From contig JBCDLI010000033.1 of NCBI GenBank assembly GCA_038745535.1, forward strand, positions 1 through 26,580: a stretch of 26,580 bases of DNA. Reading direction: 5' to 3'. The notes beneath the pieces are model-generated. The model was not told the origin of the DNA. It worked only from the letters and a program-made list of their open reading frames with translations, and searched no databases. The position numbers were made by a program, and so were the translations under genes. Of the stretch, positions 1 through 8,066 are shown piece after piece. Numbering within the stretch: the first letter of the stretch is position 1; each line of letters opens with the position of its first letter. The stretch comes from JBCDLI01 sp038745535 (lineage in GTDB: Bacteria > Pseudomonadota > Alphaproteobacteria > Rhizobiales > Rhizobiaceae).

Positions 1-285
1 CACGCTGGTAAATTTGAAGAAGTCCACCGCCTCATCATTTGCCTGGCGGGCAGTATCAATAAGCTTCTCAAGGCGATCTTTTTCCAGATCGTACTCCTCT
101 TTGAGAAGCGTTTCCAATGTTTCAAGTTCCACCTCGCGGGTAACGCCGTCGGCTCTTACAACGTGGAACATGAGCGCAGCGGCGGCGACCCGTGGATCAT
201 CATCCGCAAATGCGTTTGGATCGTCACTTTTATCCGGTTCGGTCTCGCCAAGAGAAGCGAGAAATCCACGCACTTTGTCAAACAT
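1..285 (-). CDS. TerB-like (tellurite-resistance TerB family) protein, C-terminus outside the window
   Basis: The first 95 codons are present and the rest lies beyond the left edge. The translation begins MFDKVRGFLASLGETEPD and continues with DDPRVAAAALMFHVVRADG, then an acidic helical stretch ending in DEAVDFFKF. An 'AALMFHVVRADG...E' helix pair is typical of the small cytoplasmic TerB/DjlA-N-like helical fold, whose biochemical role is not established. The ATG has a good GGAG ribosome site a few bases upstream. The gene lies 30 bp after hemY on the same strand, as in many rhizobial haem operons, so it is probably the last gene of that operon. A role in tellurite resistance should not be inferred from the family name. 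Confidence 0.75.
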   Translation of the reverse strand, partial: MFDKVRGFLASLGETEPDKSDDPNAFADDDPRVAAAALMFHVVRADGVTREVELETLETLLKEEYDLEKDRLEKLIDTARQANDEAVDFFKFTSV

Positions 286-315
286 GTTTTCTCCGCTTCG
301 TAGTTGTCGTGCCGA

Positions 316-2151
316 TTAGAATAGACGGAAACGTTTAGCTTTTCGTTCCGCAGCTTTCACCGGATCAACGCCTGGATCATCAGGGATTGGTGGCTTGAAC
401 CCGGTAGGCTTTGCCTCAGCCTTCCCGTTGAGCGGTGTCGCTTCGTCAGCTTCCGCCTCTGGTGAATATGCCGCCTCATGCTTTCCAACCTCGTCAGCTA
501 CAGGTGTTTGCACCTCTTCAAGCTCGACGGCCTTGGCCTCGATATCGGGCTCATCAGCTTCAACAAGGGCCGTTTCTGCAGTTTTTCCCTCTGCGGTCAC
601 ATCCGTTTGTGATGAAGTCTCAACTTCTTCTCCGCCTTCCGCAGCCGTTTTTTCCGCTTCAACCTTATCTGTGTCGGATGAAGTTTCGATTGGCTCGGCG
701 TCCGTTACGGCTTTTGGCTCTTCGACCACTTCTTCGACTTCGATGAGTTCACCGGCATCTACTTCTGCACCGTCGAGCGGAGGCAGTTCTCCGATGACCG
801 GAGCCGGCGTTATGCCTGCTTCCATCGGGTCAAGATCATCAAATTCCAGAACCGGGCCGCCTAAGCGTTCTACTGGGACCTTCCATTCGAACGCATCAAT
901 CTCACCGGTGACAGGCGAGAACGGTGCCCATTTCTGGGATACATAACCGTCTGCAGTCCAAGCGGGATCGCGTGGCGCATGAACCGCACGTGCAAGCCAC
1001 TCACGCATTTTGCCCTGATTGCCGGTTTCGGCATCTTCGATATCCGCCATCAGCATATAGGCGCTTTCGCGCGGTTCTTCGCGAAGAACGTAGGCAACTG
1101 CTTTGCGCGCTTCCTCGTATTTGCCAGCCTCTAGCGCAATTTGGGCGACGATCATCGAAGATTCGATGTTGTTCGGCTTTAGGCCTTCTAGTTTTCGCGC
1201 CCGCTTGAGACGGTCGATGACTGAGTCGCCCGACCTTGCGTTCACATAGGCGATAGCGACATCGGGGTGTGGAGCTTGCTTCCAGCAGGTCTCCAGAACC
1301 TTGATCGCTTTACGCATATCATTGAGACGCTGGGCAGCCTCGGCGCAGACAATGGCGGCGGGGGCAAAAGCAGGTGCAAGTTTGTGCGCTTCGAGCGCCG
1401 CACTTTTGGCACGCGCGGGTTCTGCTTCAACAAGCTCCATAGCCATCGCAGTAAGAAGAACGGCACGCTTGCGCTTTGCTTCGTCGCGGTCGATCTGCTT
1501 GCGGCTTTTTTGCGTTTCAACAATCCGAAGCGCGCCTTCCCAGTCACCGTTTGCGGTTTTGTGATTGATTGCGGCTTTGCCTGCCCACGCCAGCTGCGGT
1601 GCCAATTCTGCGGCTTTTTCCGCGTAATGGCGTTGGGCATCACGGTCGCCCAATCGCTGCGCTTCCATGTAAAGGCCCCGCAATGCAAGCGACCGTGTTT
1701 CGGGATCATCCAGCATGTCCTCAAACATTTTCCGCGCGTTGTCGTGCTTGCCTTCAAGCATCGTTGTTTGTGCGTCCAACAATTGGACCAGCGGTTCGGA
1801 TGTGGCCGTGAGTTGGCTGTTTGCCTGTTTCAACATGCGGCGCGCGGTATTCGGATCGCCAGCACCGGCCGCGATGATACCGGTTGATAAAGCCTGGTAA
1901 CCGCGGTCGCGCTTCCTGGCACGAAAGTGTCTTGTCAGACGCTTTGGCGATGTGAAAATGAGCTTGATGACCCACCAGACGAACATCACTGCGACGATGA
2001 TCGCGAGAAGAAGAGCTGTTGCAACAATCAAATCGACAGTGATGAGGCGATCACCAATCGTCACTGCCAACGAGCCGGGCATTTCGGCCAGCAACGAAAA
2101 GCCATAGCCAAGACCGATGACGATGAGGACAAAGAGAAGAATTTTGATCAT
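316..2151 (-). CDS. hemY: HemY-type haem biosynthesis-associated membrane protein
   Basis: This 611-residue protein belongs to the proteobacterial HemY family (HemY_N plus TPR-like helices), not to the Bacillus protoporphyrinogen oxidase of the same name. Two hydrophobic segments lie near residues 3-22 and 41-65, followed by a basic stretch (SPKRLTRHFRARKRDR) and a long run of TPR-like alanine-rich helices to about residue 400. The last 170 or so residues are mostly a glutamate/alanine/threonine-rich low-complexity region that ends in a short conserved-looking tail, PIPDDPGVDP...KRFRLF. It is expected in the inner membrane, with the TPR part probably organising late tetrapyrrole steps; its precise role is unknown. 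The ATG follows the mitofilin-like gene stop by 3 bp, implying co-transcription and probably coupled translation. Confidence 0.9.
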   Translation of the reverse strand: MIKILLFVLIVIGLGYGFSLLAEMPGSLAVTIGDRLITVDLIVATALLLAIIVAVMFVWWVIKLIFTSPKRLTRHFRARKRDRGYQALSTGIIAAGAGDPNTARRMLKQANSQLTATSEPLVQLLDAQTTMLEGKHDNARKMFEDMLDDPETRSLALRGLYMEAQRLGDRDAQRHYAEKAAELAPQLAWAGKAAINHKTANGDWEGALRIVETQKSRKQIDRDEAKRKRAVLLTAMAMELVEAEPARAKSAALEAHKLAPAFAPAAIVCAEAAQRLNDMRKAIKVLETCWKQAPHPDVAIAYVNARSGDSVIDRLKRARKLEGLKPNNIESSMIVAQIALEAGKYEEARKAVAYVLREEPRESAYMLMADIEDAETGNQGKMREWLARAVHAPRDPAWTADGYVSQKWAPFSPVTGEIDAFEWKVPVERLGGPVLEFDDLDPMEAGITPAPVIGELPPLDGAEVDAGELIEVEEVVEEPKAVTDAEPIETSSDTDKVEAEKTAAEGGEEVETSSQTDVTAEGKTAETALVEADEPDIEAKAVELEEVQTPVADEVGKHEAAYSPEAEADEATPLNGKAEAKPTGFKPPIPDDPGVDPVKAAERKAKRFRLF

Positions 2152-2154
2152 GAC

Positions 2155-3732
2155 TTACTCCTGCCCTGCGGCATCATTTGATGATGAGGCAGTGCCAGCC
2201 ATTGCATTGTTCAGGATCGTTTGAACCAGCGTGTCTGCGTTGAGACGCGCTCGCATCGCGTCGGCAAAATCGGCTGAAACGTTTTTCGCCGAACCTGGAA
2301 GCGTTTCCCATTCATTGAGAGCTGCCTGCAAATCTCCGTTTTTCAAGTCGGCTTCGATGCGCGCTGCGATGGCTTCCGGTGTGTCGCCTTCAACTTCGCC
2401 GGTGCGACGAACGCTAACGAGAGATCGCGCGCTCGACATTAAACGGTCTGCAATGGAGGCGTTCTCGTCTAAGCCCTCACCGATTGCAACGATGGCATTT
2501 GCCACGCCTCCGGCGCGTTCGGTCAGCGCGGCAAGTGTCGGGACACCGCCCGCTGCGTACTCACGCAGCGATGCAATTGTGTCTTCACCGCCACCGATTG
2601 AGGCAAATGTTTCCAACTCGTTCATAAAAGGAGCGCCGCGATCCACTGCCGTTTTAAGGCTGGTTGCCGCCACGGCCCGCGCTATTGCGGCGCTGCCTCC
2701 GGCATTTTCACTCAGCGTTTCTTCCGCAGCGTCAATGCGAGACGATAGCTCGTTCATCGTGTTGGCGGTTTCTTCTTGCGCAGTTTGCACGGCAGCGATC
2801 TGGCCCGTGAGGCCTTCTACCGTTCCGGACAGGCCGTCGAAATCCGATTGGAGCGTGCTGAGGCCGGACGTAGTATCAGATAGTAATGGTGCGATAGCAG
2901 CGCTAAGCGCGGCTTCGTCCGATGATGCAGCCGATCCAGCGGCTTCTGCAACGTTTGTAGCTACGTTTTCAATTTCGCCGGAAAGTGTTTCAACATTGCC
3001 TTCAATTGTCTCCAAACGCCCAGTGATGGCTTCCAAGCCTGCATTTTCACCGGCGTCACCGGACGAAATAGCGCTTTCGAGCAAGGTTACCTGACTGTTG
3101 AGGGCAGCCACGGTTTCTTGGATTTGTTCCAGACCAGTCTGCGCTTCGGTCGCGGCTGCTTGCGCTGATGCGGCCGCTTCACCTGCCTCGGAAATTCCAG
3201 CGGTCAGCTCTTCCGGCAGGGCCTGTTCTATGTCTGTCGCTGCGCTGCCCACTTCGCTGAGCTGCGTTCGCAGTTCTGCGATCTCCCTTTGTAGTGGAGT
3301 GATATCCACCGGCGCGGGAAGTTCTAAAGGCTGTGACGGCGCCATGGATGGAAGAACGCCGCCCCATTGCAGCCCGGCAGCGCCGAGAAGCGTCAGCGCT
3401 CCACCGACGATCCCTCCACCAAGTGCCGAGATACCTCTTTTTTGGACGACCGTGGTCGTCGCTGGTGGCGGCGTTGCTGATAACGTTTCCGCGGAAGCCT
3501 CTGACGTTGGCTCGTTCGGTGTCACTTCATCCAATGGTTCGCTGGGCTCGTCATCGGCAAGGGCTGGACGCACATCTGCCCTACGCGTTGGTTCATCGAA
3601 GCCAACCAGTTCCGCTTGAGGCGGATCAGCAGGGCCAGACATTGTTTGGTCCGGTGCTGGCTCTGCATCAAGATCGATCGTGACAGGCTTGCGTGTGCTG
3701 CCTCGCCGGTTGGAGTTTGATCTTCGCGCCAT
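2155..3732 (-). CDS. Mitofilin/MICOS-like membrane-anchored coiled-coil protein (COG4223 type)
   Basis: The protein has 525 residues. A basic N-terminus (MARRSNSNRRGSTRK) leads into an acidic, proline-rich linker and one glycine-rich membrane span at about residues 101-127. A long alanine/glutamate/serine-rich coiled coil covers roughly residues 140-350. The C-terminal helical domain contains FMNELETFASIGG and AALNEWETLPGSAKNVSADFADAMRARLNAD, which resembles the mitofilin-type C-terminus seen in alphaproteobacterial homologues of mitochondrial Mic60. In this family the position between hemD and hemY is typical. Known homologues shape inner membranes; the link to haem synthesis is by neighbourhood only. 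The ATG is preceded by a GGGAG ribosome site. The 78 bp before it separates this gene from hemD. Confidence 0.85.
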   Translation of the reverse strand: MARRSNSNRRGSTRKPVTIDLDAEPAPDQTMSGPADPPQAELVGFDEPTRRADVRPALADDEPSEPLDEVTPNEPTSEASAETLSATPPPATTTVVQKRGISALGGGIVGGALTLLGAAGLQWGGVLPSMAPSQPLELPAPVDITPLQREIAELRTQLSEVGSAATDIEQALPEELTAGISEAGEAAASAQAAATEAQTGLEQIQETVAALNSQVTLLESAISSGDAGENAGLEAITGRLETIEGNVETLSGEIENVATNVAEAAGSAASSDEAALSAAIAPLLSDTTSGLSTLQSDFDGLSGTVEGLTGQIAAVQTAQEETANTMNELSSRIDAAEETLSENAGGSAAIARAVAATSLKTAVDRGAPFMNELETFASIGGGEDTIASLREYAAGGVPTLAALTERAGGVANAIVAIGEGLDENASIADRLMSSARSLVSVRRTGEVEGDTPEAIAARIEADLKNGDLQAALNEWETLPGSAKNVSADFADAMRARLNADTLVQTILNNAMAGTASSSNDAAGQE

Positions 3733-3810
3733 ACAACATCTCCCTAGTCTTGAAGGTGATAAAGCATGCCGTAAACGTCGCTGAAAGGTCTTGGTTGCAG
3801 AAAGCGTAAA

Positions 3811-4542
3811 TTAGAACTCGATGGCGTCTTGTAGTTGCGCGATTAGGTCTTCGTCAGCAGCACTATTCAAAATTTGGCGCCTGAGAACAGATGCTTCTGG
3901 AACGGCAGCGGCAATGCGAGGCGACACAAAGAAAAATGTCGTACTATCAGAGGCTTGCTTGCCAAATGAACGGTTGATTTCCGAAAACCAGACCTCAACT
4001 GACAAGACAGAATGAAACACCACAGCAGCGGGCGAAGCGGTTTCGAGATATTGTAATTCACTATAAGTCATTTGACTTACTTTTTGCGTGTCATAGACCA
4101 CTGAGACCGCGACGTCGAAATCTCGTTTTATCAGAGCATTTTCAAGATACGGAGTGCGTATCCGGCCAGCCAGATAGTGGAATTTCGTATGAGGTTTAGC
4201 TGTCTCGGTGATTAACGATCCGAGGCTCTCGGCATTGCCGTTCGCAACGACCACATCCTGAAATCCGGTCTCTTTCGCGACGGTGGCCGTACCCTCTCCC
4301 ACTGCGAAAAGCGGATGGTGAAGAAGTTGCGCGGCTAGAGATGGATCTAACAGACGGATGGCAGCACCGCTCGTGACGAGCAGCGATGCGTCCTCATCAA
4401 TCACTATGTCCGTCCTGACCGGTACAGTCTTTGTGAGCGGCATTGAAACCGCATCAAATCCGGCTGCTTTCAGGTTCGCGCAGGTTTTTGCGTTGCCGGG
4501 CTCGGGGCGGGTGATCCAGACGGTTTTGTTTGTCCCGCTCAA
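3811..4542 (-). CDS. hemD: Uroporphyrinogen-III synthase
   Basis: The enzyme cyclises hydroxymethylbilane with inversion of ring D to give uroporphyrinogen III, the branch point to haem, sirohaem and cobalamin. The product is 243 residues, a usual length. It begins VWITRPEPGNAKTCANLKAAGF, the characteristic TRP..GN...L...G start of the fold, and contains LLVTSGAAIRLL and FAVGEGTATVAKETGF, matching the family's 'TS.NA...' and 'VG..TA....G' motifs. Sequence identity is low across this family, so the hemC neighbour strengthens the call. The only plausible start is TTG at 4542, whose last two bases belong to the hemC TGA stop (TTGA overlap). That arrangement predicts translational coupling to hemC. 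Confidence 0.93.
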   Translation of the reverse strand: MSGTNKTVWITRPEPGNAKTCANLKAAGFDAVSMPLTKTVPVRTDIVIDEDASLLVTSGAAIRLLDPSLAAQLLHHPLFAVGEGTATVAKETGFQDVVVANGNAESLGSLITETAKPHTKFHYLAGRIRTPYLENALIKRDFDVAVSVVYDTQKVSQMTYSELQYLETASPAAVVFHSVLSVEVWFSEINRSFGKQASDSTTFFFVSPRIAAAVPEASVLRRQILNSAADEDLIAQLQDAIEF

Positions 4543-5474
4543 GCCCAGCTCTGGAAGAACTCTTCGCCGGCCCGCGAGCGCACGTCTGAGCCTGCAGCGG
4601 TGCCGATATTTTCAGCATCGGATGTTTTGCCGGAAATTGATATGTCGTGGGATACCGCACCGTCTGGTGTCAGAATCGTTCCTGAAAATGAAAGCCCGTC
4701 GCCATCGACCATGGCATGGCCAGCGATCGGCGTGCGGCATGATCCGTCGAGCGCTTTAAGAAATGCGCGCTCGCATTTCAGAGCAGCAGTTGTGGGCTTG
4801 TGGTCGAGCGGCTCGACGAGCGCGTCTGTTCGCGCGTCGCCTGTGCGGCCTTCGATACAAATCGCACCTTGCCCAAGCGCTGGTGGGAACGCGTCCAAGT
4901 CCATTAGATCGGTGATGACGTCCGCCATGCCGAGCCGCCGTAGGCCTGCATTTGCCAACAGCGTCGCGTCGGCGACCCCATCTTGCAGTTTCTTGAGGCG
5001 TGTCTGCACGTTGCCGCGAAACCCAACGACTTTGAGATCAGGACGCGCTCGGCGAACGAGCGCCTGGCGCCTTAGCGAAGAGGTCCCGAGAACAGCGCCT
5101 TCTGGCATGTCCTTGATCGCGCCCGCAGATGAAGAAATGAATGCATCGCGCGGGTCTTCCCGTTCCAGAAACGCGGTGATCGCAAGGCCGTCGGGGAGCA
5201 CCGTTGGCATGTCCTTGGACGAGTGAACCGCAATGTCGATGCGGCCATCAAGGAGCTGCGCTTCCAGCTCTTCGGTGAAGAGGCCCTTGCCGCCAATCTC
5301 GGATAATTCGCGGTCCTGTATGCGGTCGCCCGCGGTGGAGATGACACAAATTTCGATCTGCTCAGCCGATATCCCGTGTGCTTTTGACAGCCTGTCTCGG
5401 ACTTCATGGGCTTGCGCTAAAGCGAGCGGGGAACCGCGCGTTCCAATTCGAACGCTCTCGTCAGCTCGTACCAA
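4539..5474 (-). CDS. hemC: Hydroxymethylbilane synthase (porphobilinogen deaminase)
   Basis: The enzyme polymerises four porphobilinogen molecules into hydroxymethylbilane in the cytoplasm. The sequence contains VRIGTRGSPLALAQAHEV at the N-terminus, the active-site region AVHSSKDMPT, LGTSSLRRQAL, and LDGSCRTPIAGHA, whose cysteine carries the dipyrromethane cofactor. A longer reading to TTG at 5525 is open. However, TTG at 5474 has an AAGGA ribosome site seven bases upstream and gives a 311-residue protein of normal family length, so I chose it. No ATG or GTG lies between 5474 and the RIGTRGSP motif. The gene overlaps hemD by 4 bp and is divergent from tsaD across 77 bp. Confidence 0.95.
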   Translation of the reverse strand: MVRADESVRIGTRGSPLALAQAHEVRDRLSKAHGISAEQIEICVISTAGDRIQDRELSEIGGKGLFTEELEAQLLDGRIDIAVHSSKDMPTVLPDGLAITAFLEREDPRDAFISSSAGAIKDMPEGAVLGTSSLRRQALVRRARPDLKVVGFRGNVQTRLKKLQDGVADATLLANAGLRRLGMADVITDLMDLDAFPPALGQGAICIEGRTGDARTDALVEPLDHKPTTAALKCERAFLKALDGSCRTPIAGHAMVDGDGLSFSGTILTPDGAVSHDISISGKTSDAENIGTAAGSDVRSRAGEEFFQSWA

Positions 5475-5551
5475 TTGTATGTCCTTCCCGATCCGTGATA
5501 ACCGCTCGTAAACCAGCACTTCCAACGCAGCAAGCCAATCTCACTCCGCCC

Positions 5552-6634
5552 ATGACGCTTATTCTTGGCATTGAAACCAGCTGTGATGAAACCGCCGCGG
5601 CGATTGTTTCTGGTTCAGCAGGTGACGTGCCCAACGCGGAGATTCTATCGAACGCGGTCTACAGCCAAATCGAAGATCACGCGGCCTATGGGGGTGTCGT
5701 CCCTGAAATTGCCGCCCGTGCTCATGTGGAAAAGATGGACGCAATCATCGCGCGCGCTCTGGACGAATCGGGCGCCGATTTATCCGAAGTTGATGCAATT
5801 GCTGTCACCTCAGGCCCCGGTTTGGGCGGCGGTCTGATTGTGGGAACGATGACTGCGCAAGCGATTGGTATCGCGTTAGATAAGCCCGTCATCGGAATAA
5901 ATCATCTTGAAGGTCATGCGCTTACCGCGCGGCTTACCGACCAAATCGCGTTTCCTTACCTGCTGCTGTTGGTGTCTGGCGGGCACACGCAGATTATTTC
6001 GGTCGAGCGACTTGGGCAGTATCGCCGCTTGGCGACGACGATAGACGACGCACTCGGCGAGGCCTTTGATAAAACCGCGAAACTCCTTGGCCTTGGATAC
6101 CCCGGTGGTCCACATGTCGAAAAACAGGCCCGGTCCGGTGATCCTACGAGGCTAGCTTTTCCTCGACCCATGAAGGGCAATGCGAGGCCTGACTTCTCGT
6201 TTTCTGGTCTTAAAACCGCTGTTCGGCTTGCCGCCGAAGAGATGGCGCCACTCTCGGAACGCGATGTCTCAGACATCTGCGCCAGTTTTCAAGCAGCGGT
6301 GACCGATACACTGTTGGATCGTGTGTCAAAAGCGATGACAAGCTTCTCTGCATCGCATTCCATTGCACTGCCGACGTTGGTGGTTGCTGGTGGCGTTGCC
6401 GCAAATCAGGTGATCTGTCGTGCTTTAGGGAACCATTGTGCGCAAACGGAGTATCGTTTTTTCACGGCGCCGATGGCATTGGCTGGCGATAACGCGGCCA
6501 TGATTGCCTGGGCCGGCTTGGAGCGTTTTGAAGCTGGAATGATTGACGATCCAATTTTGATCAAAACCCGGTGGCCTCTTGACCCTAACTCTGAACCGTT
6601 GATCGGTAGCGGTAAGCGCGGGGCGAAGGCATGA
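5552..6634 (+). CDS. tsaD: tRNA N6-adenosine threonylcarbamoyltransferase TsaD
   Basis: TsaD transfers the threonylcarbamoyl group from TC-AMP to A37 of ANN-decoding tRNAs, working with TsaB and TsaE in bacteria. The 360-residue product has the expected ILGIETSCDETAAAIV start and the metal-ligand pair HLEGH at residues 118-122. It also has LLVSGGHTQI, the long conserved FDKTAKLLGLGYPGGP block, FSFSGLKTA, VVAGGVAAN and the C-terminal GDNAAMIAWAG containing the third metal ligand, Asp313. I chose the ATG at 5552 because the family begins directly with this sequence; the open frame extends further upstream without homology. No convincing ribosome site precedes it. The stop overlaps the gpsA start by 4 bp (ATGA). 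Confidence 0.96.
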   Translation: MTLILGIETSCDETAAAIVSGSAGDVPNAEILSNAVYSQIEDHAAYGGVVPEIAARAHVEKMDAIIARALDESGADLSEVDAIAVTSGPGLGGGLIVGTMTAQAIGIALDKPVIGINHLEGHALTARLTDQIAFPYLLLLVSGGHTQIISVERLGQYRRLATTIDDALGEAFDKTAKLLGLGYPGGPHVEKQARSGDPTRLAFPRPMKGNARPDFSFSGLKTAVRLAAEEMAPLSERDVSDICASFQAAVTDTLLDRVSKAMTSFSASHSIALPTLVVAGGVAANQVICRALGNHCAQTEYRFFTAPMALAGDNAAMIAWAGLERFEAGMIDDPILIKTRWPLDPNSEPLIGSGKRGAKA

Positions 6635-7611
6635 GTGATCAAAAAGTTTCAGTGATCGGTGCTGGAGCATGGGGAACGGCGTTGGCTGCAAATGCAGCGC
6701 GCGGCGGCCGCAAAGTTCGGATTTGGGCAAGAAAGCCAGAGCACGCCGAAGAGATCCGAAAAACATCGCGAAACGACAAATATCTCCCCGGCATTGACCT
6801 TCCGACATCGGTTGTTGCGACAAGCGATCTCGATGTTGCATGCGAACATGCTGATATCATTTTGCTTTGCGTGCCTGCGCAGACGCTGTCGCCGACCGTC
6901 CAACGGTGCGCCCTTCATACATCTGTGGAGGCCACGTTTGTAAGTTGCGCGAAGGGCATTGATCGCGCGACCGGCAAAACGATGACGGAAGTGATCTCGG
7001 GCCATTCGGGCGGGCGAGAGATTGCGGTGTTGTCCGGCCCCAGCTTTGCTGCCGATGTGGCCCGCTTTCTTCCAACAGCTGTGACGATTGCATCTGCTGA
7101 CGAGGAAACAGCCTTGGAGCTTGCCAAGGCGCTCTCCAATGACACGCTCCGGTGCTATGCGGCGAGCGATGTACGGGGTGTCGAGCTGGGTGGCGCATTG
7201 AAGAACGTGTTGGCTATTGCTGCCGGTATTACGCGTGGACGGAGACTAGGTGCATCTGCGGAGGCCGCTTTGATCGCCCGTGGTTTTGCTGAAATGACCA
7301 GGATAGCAACGGCCATGGGTGCAAGGCCGGAAACCATGGCTGGGCTCGCTGGTCTTGGTGATTTGGTGCTGACGTGCTCCTCGGATAAATCCAGAAACTT
7401 TGCGTTCGGCGTTGCAATAGGAACGGGCCTGCCCGTCGACGATCTTCCTTTGGCCGAGGGTGCAAAGACAGCAGAAATCGCAAGTTATCTTGCGCGTCGG
7501 GACGGCATAAGCGCTCCTGTCACCGGGGCGGTTGCTGACATACTCAAAGGTGCGTTAACGGTTGACGATGCCATTGCTTCGCTTTTTGCACGCCCCATAA
7601 AGAGCGAGTGA
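6631..7611 (+). CDS. gpsA: NAD(P)H-dependent glycerol-3-phosphate dehydrogenase
   Basis: This cytoplasmic enzyme reduces dihydroxyacetone phosphate to sn-glycerol-3-phosphate, the backbone for membrane phospholipids. The 326-residue sequence starts with the Rossmann motif VIGAGAWGTALA (residues 8-19). It continues with the AKGI segment, LSGPSFA, the catalytic-lysine block VELGGALKNVLAIAAGI (Lys192), and GLAGLGDLVLTCSS...RN, all diagnostic of GpsA. It is complete and of standard length. The ATGA overlap with tsaD implies translational coupling. The downstream EVE gene begins 14 bp after the stop. Confidence 0.97.
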   Translation: MSDQKVSVIGAGAWGTALAANAARGGRKVRIWARKPEHAEEIRKTSRNDKYLPGIDLPTSVVATSDLDVACEHADIILLCVPAQTLSPTVQRCALHTSVEATFVSCAKGIDRATGKTMTEVISGHSGGREIAVLSGPSFAADVARFLPTAVTIASADEETALELAKALSNDTLRCYAASDVRGVELGGALKNVLAIAAGITRGRRLGASAEAALIARGFAEMTRIATAMGARPETMAGLAGLGDLVLTCSSDKSRNFAFGVAIGTGLPVDDLPLAEGAKTAEIASYLARRDGISAPVTGAVADILKGALTVDDAIASLFARPIKSE

Positions 7612-7625
7612 AAAGAGGGCACATA

Positions 7626-8066
7626 ATGACAAATTACTGGCTGTTTAAATCCGAGCCGTTCAAATGGTCGTGGGAGCAACAAAAGGCAAAGGGCGACGTC
7701 GGTGAGGAATGGGACGGCATTCGCAACTATCAGGCTCGCAACTTCATGCGCACGATGAAAATCGGCGACCGCGGTTTTTTCTACCATTCAAATGAGGGCC
7801 TCGAGGTGGTTGGTGTCGTCGAGGTCAGTGCCGAGTCGCATCCTGATTCAACGATTGACGATGACCGCTGGGACTGCGTGGACGTGCGGGCACTTTGCGA
7901 TATGCCAACGCCGGTAACTTTGAAGGACGTGAAGGCCAATCCAAAACTATCCGAGATGTCGCTTGTGACGTCTATGCGCCTGTCAGTACAGCCTGTTACG
8001 AAACCGGAATGGATTGAAGTCTGTCGCATGGGCGGTTTGGACGGCCTAGCGTTGAGACCGTTGTGA
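7626..8066 (+). CDS. EVE-domain protein
   Basis: This small cytoplasmic protein of 146 residues consists of a single EVE (PUA-like) domain. It opens MTNYWLFKSEPFKWSWEQQ and contains EWDGIRNYQARNFMRTMKIGDRGFFYHS, the hallmark 'W.GVRN.QA...L..M..GD..FFYHS' block. EVE domains fold like YTH and ASCH domains, and other members bind modified bases in DNA or RNA; the physiological target of this housekeeping type is unknown. An open GTG 18 bp upstream overlaps the gpsA stop. The ATG at 7626 with a GAGGG ribosome site fits the family start and was chosen. It overlaps the next gene by 4 bp (GTGA). Confidence 0.92.
   Translation: MTNYWLFKSEPFKWSWEQQKAKGDVGEEWDGIRNYQARNFMRTMKIGDRGFFYHSNEGLEVVGVVEVSAESHPDSTIDDDRWDCVDVRALCDMPTPVTLKDVKANPKLSEMSLVTSMRLSVQPVTKPEWIEVCRMGGLDGLALRPL

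Noticed and set aside
1..285. Tellurite-resistance function for the TerB-like gene
   Set aside because: The name comes from the fold family only; no other ter genes are present and the position in a haem operon argues for a different role.
395..946. Long plus-strand open frame rich in Ser and Ala opposite the hemY C-terminus
   Set aside because: It is the mirror of the Glu/Ala/Thr-rich hemY tail, has no ribosome site or family resemblance, and lies wholly inside a confident gene.
2231..3094. 287-codon plus-strand open frame
   Set aside because: Antisense shadow of the mitofilin-like coding sequence; its Ser/Ala composition follows from the coiled-coil codons on the other strand.
5475..5525. 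Longer hemC reading from TTG at 5525
   Set aside because: It adds 17 residues without family resemblance; the TTG at 5474 has a much better placed ribosome site.
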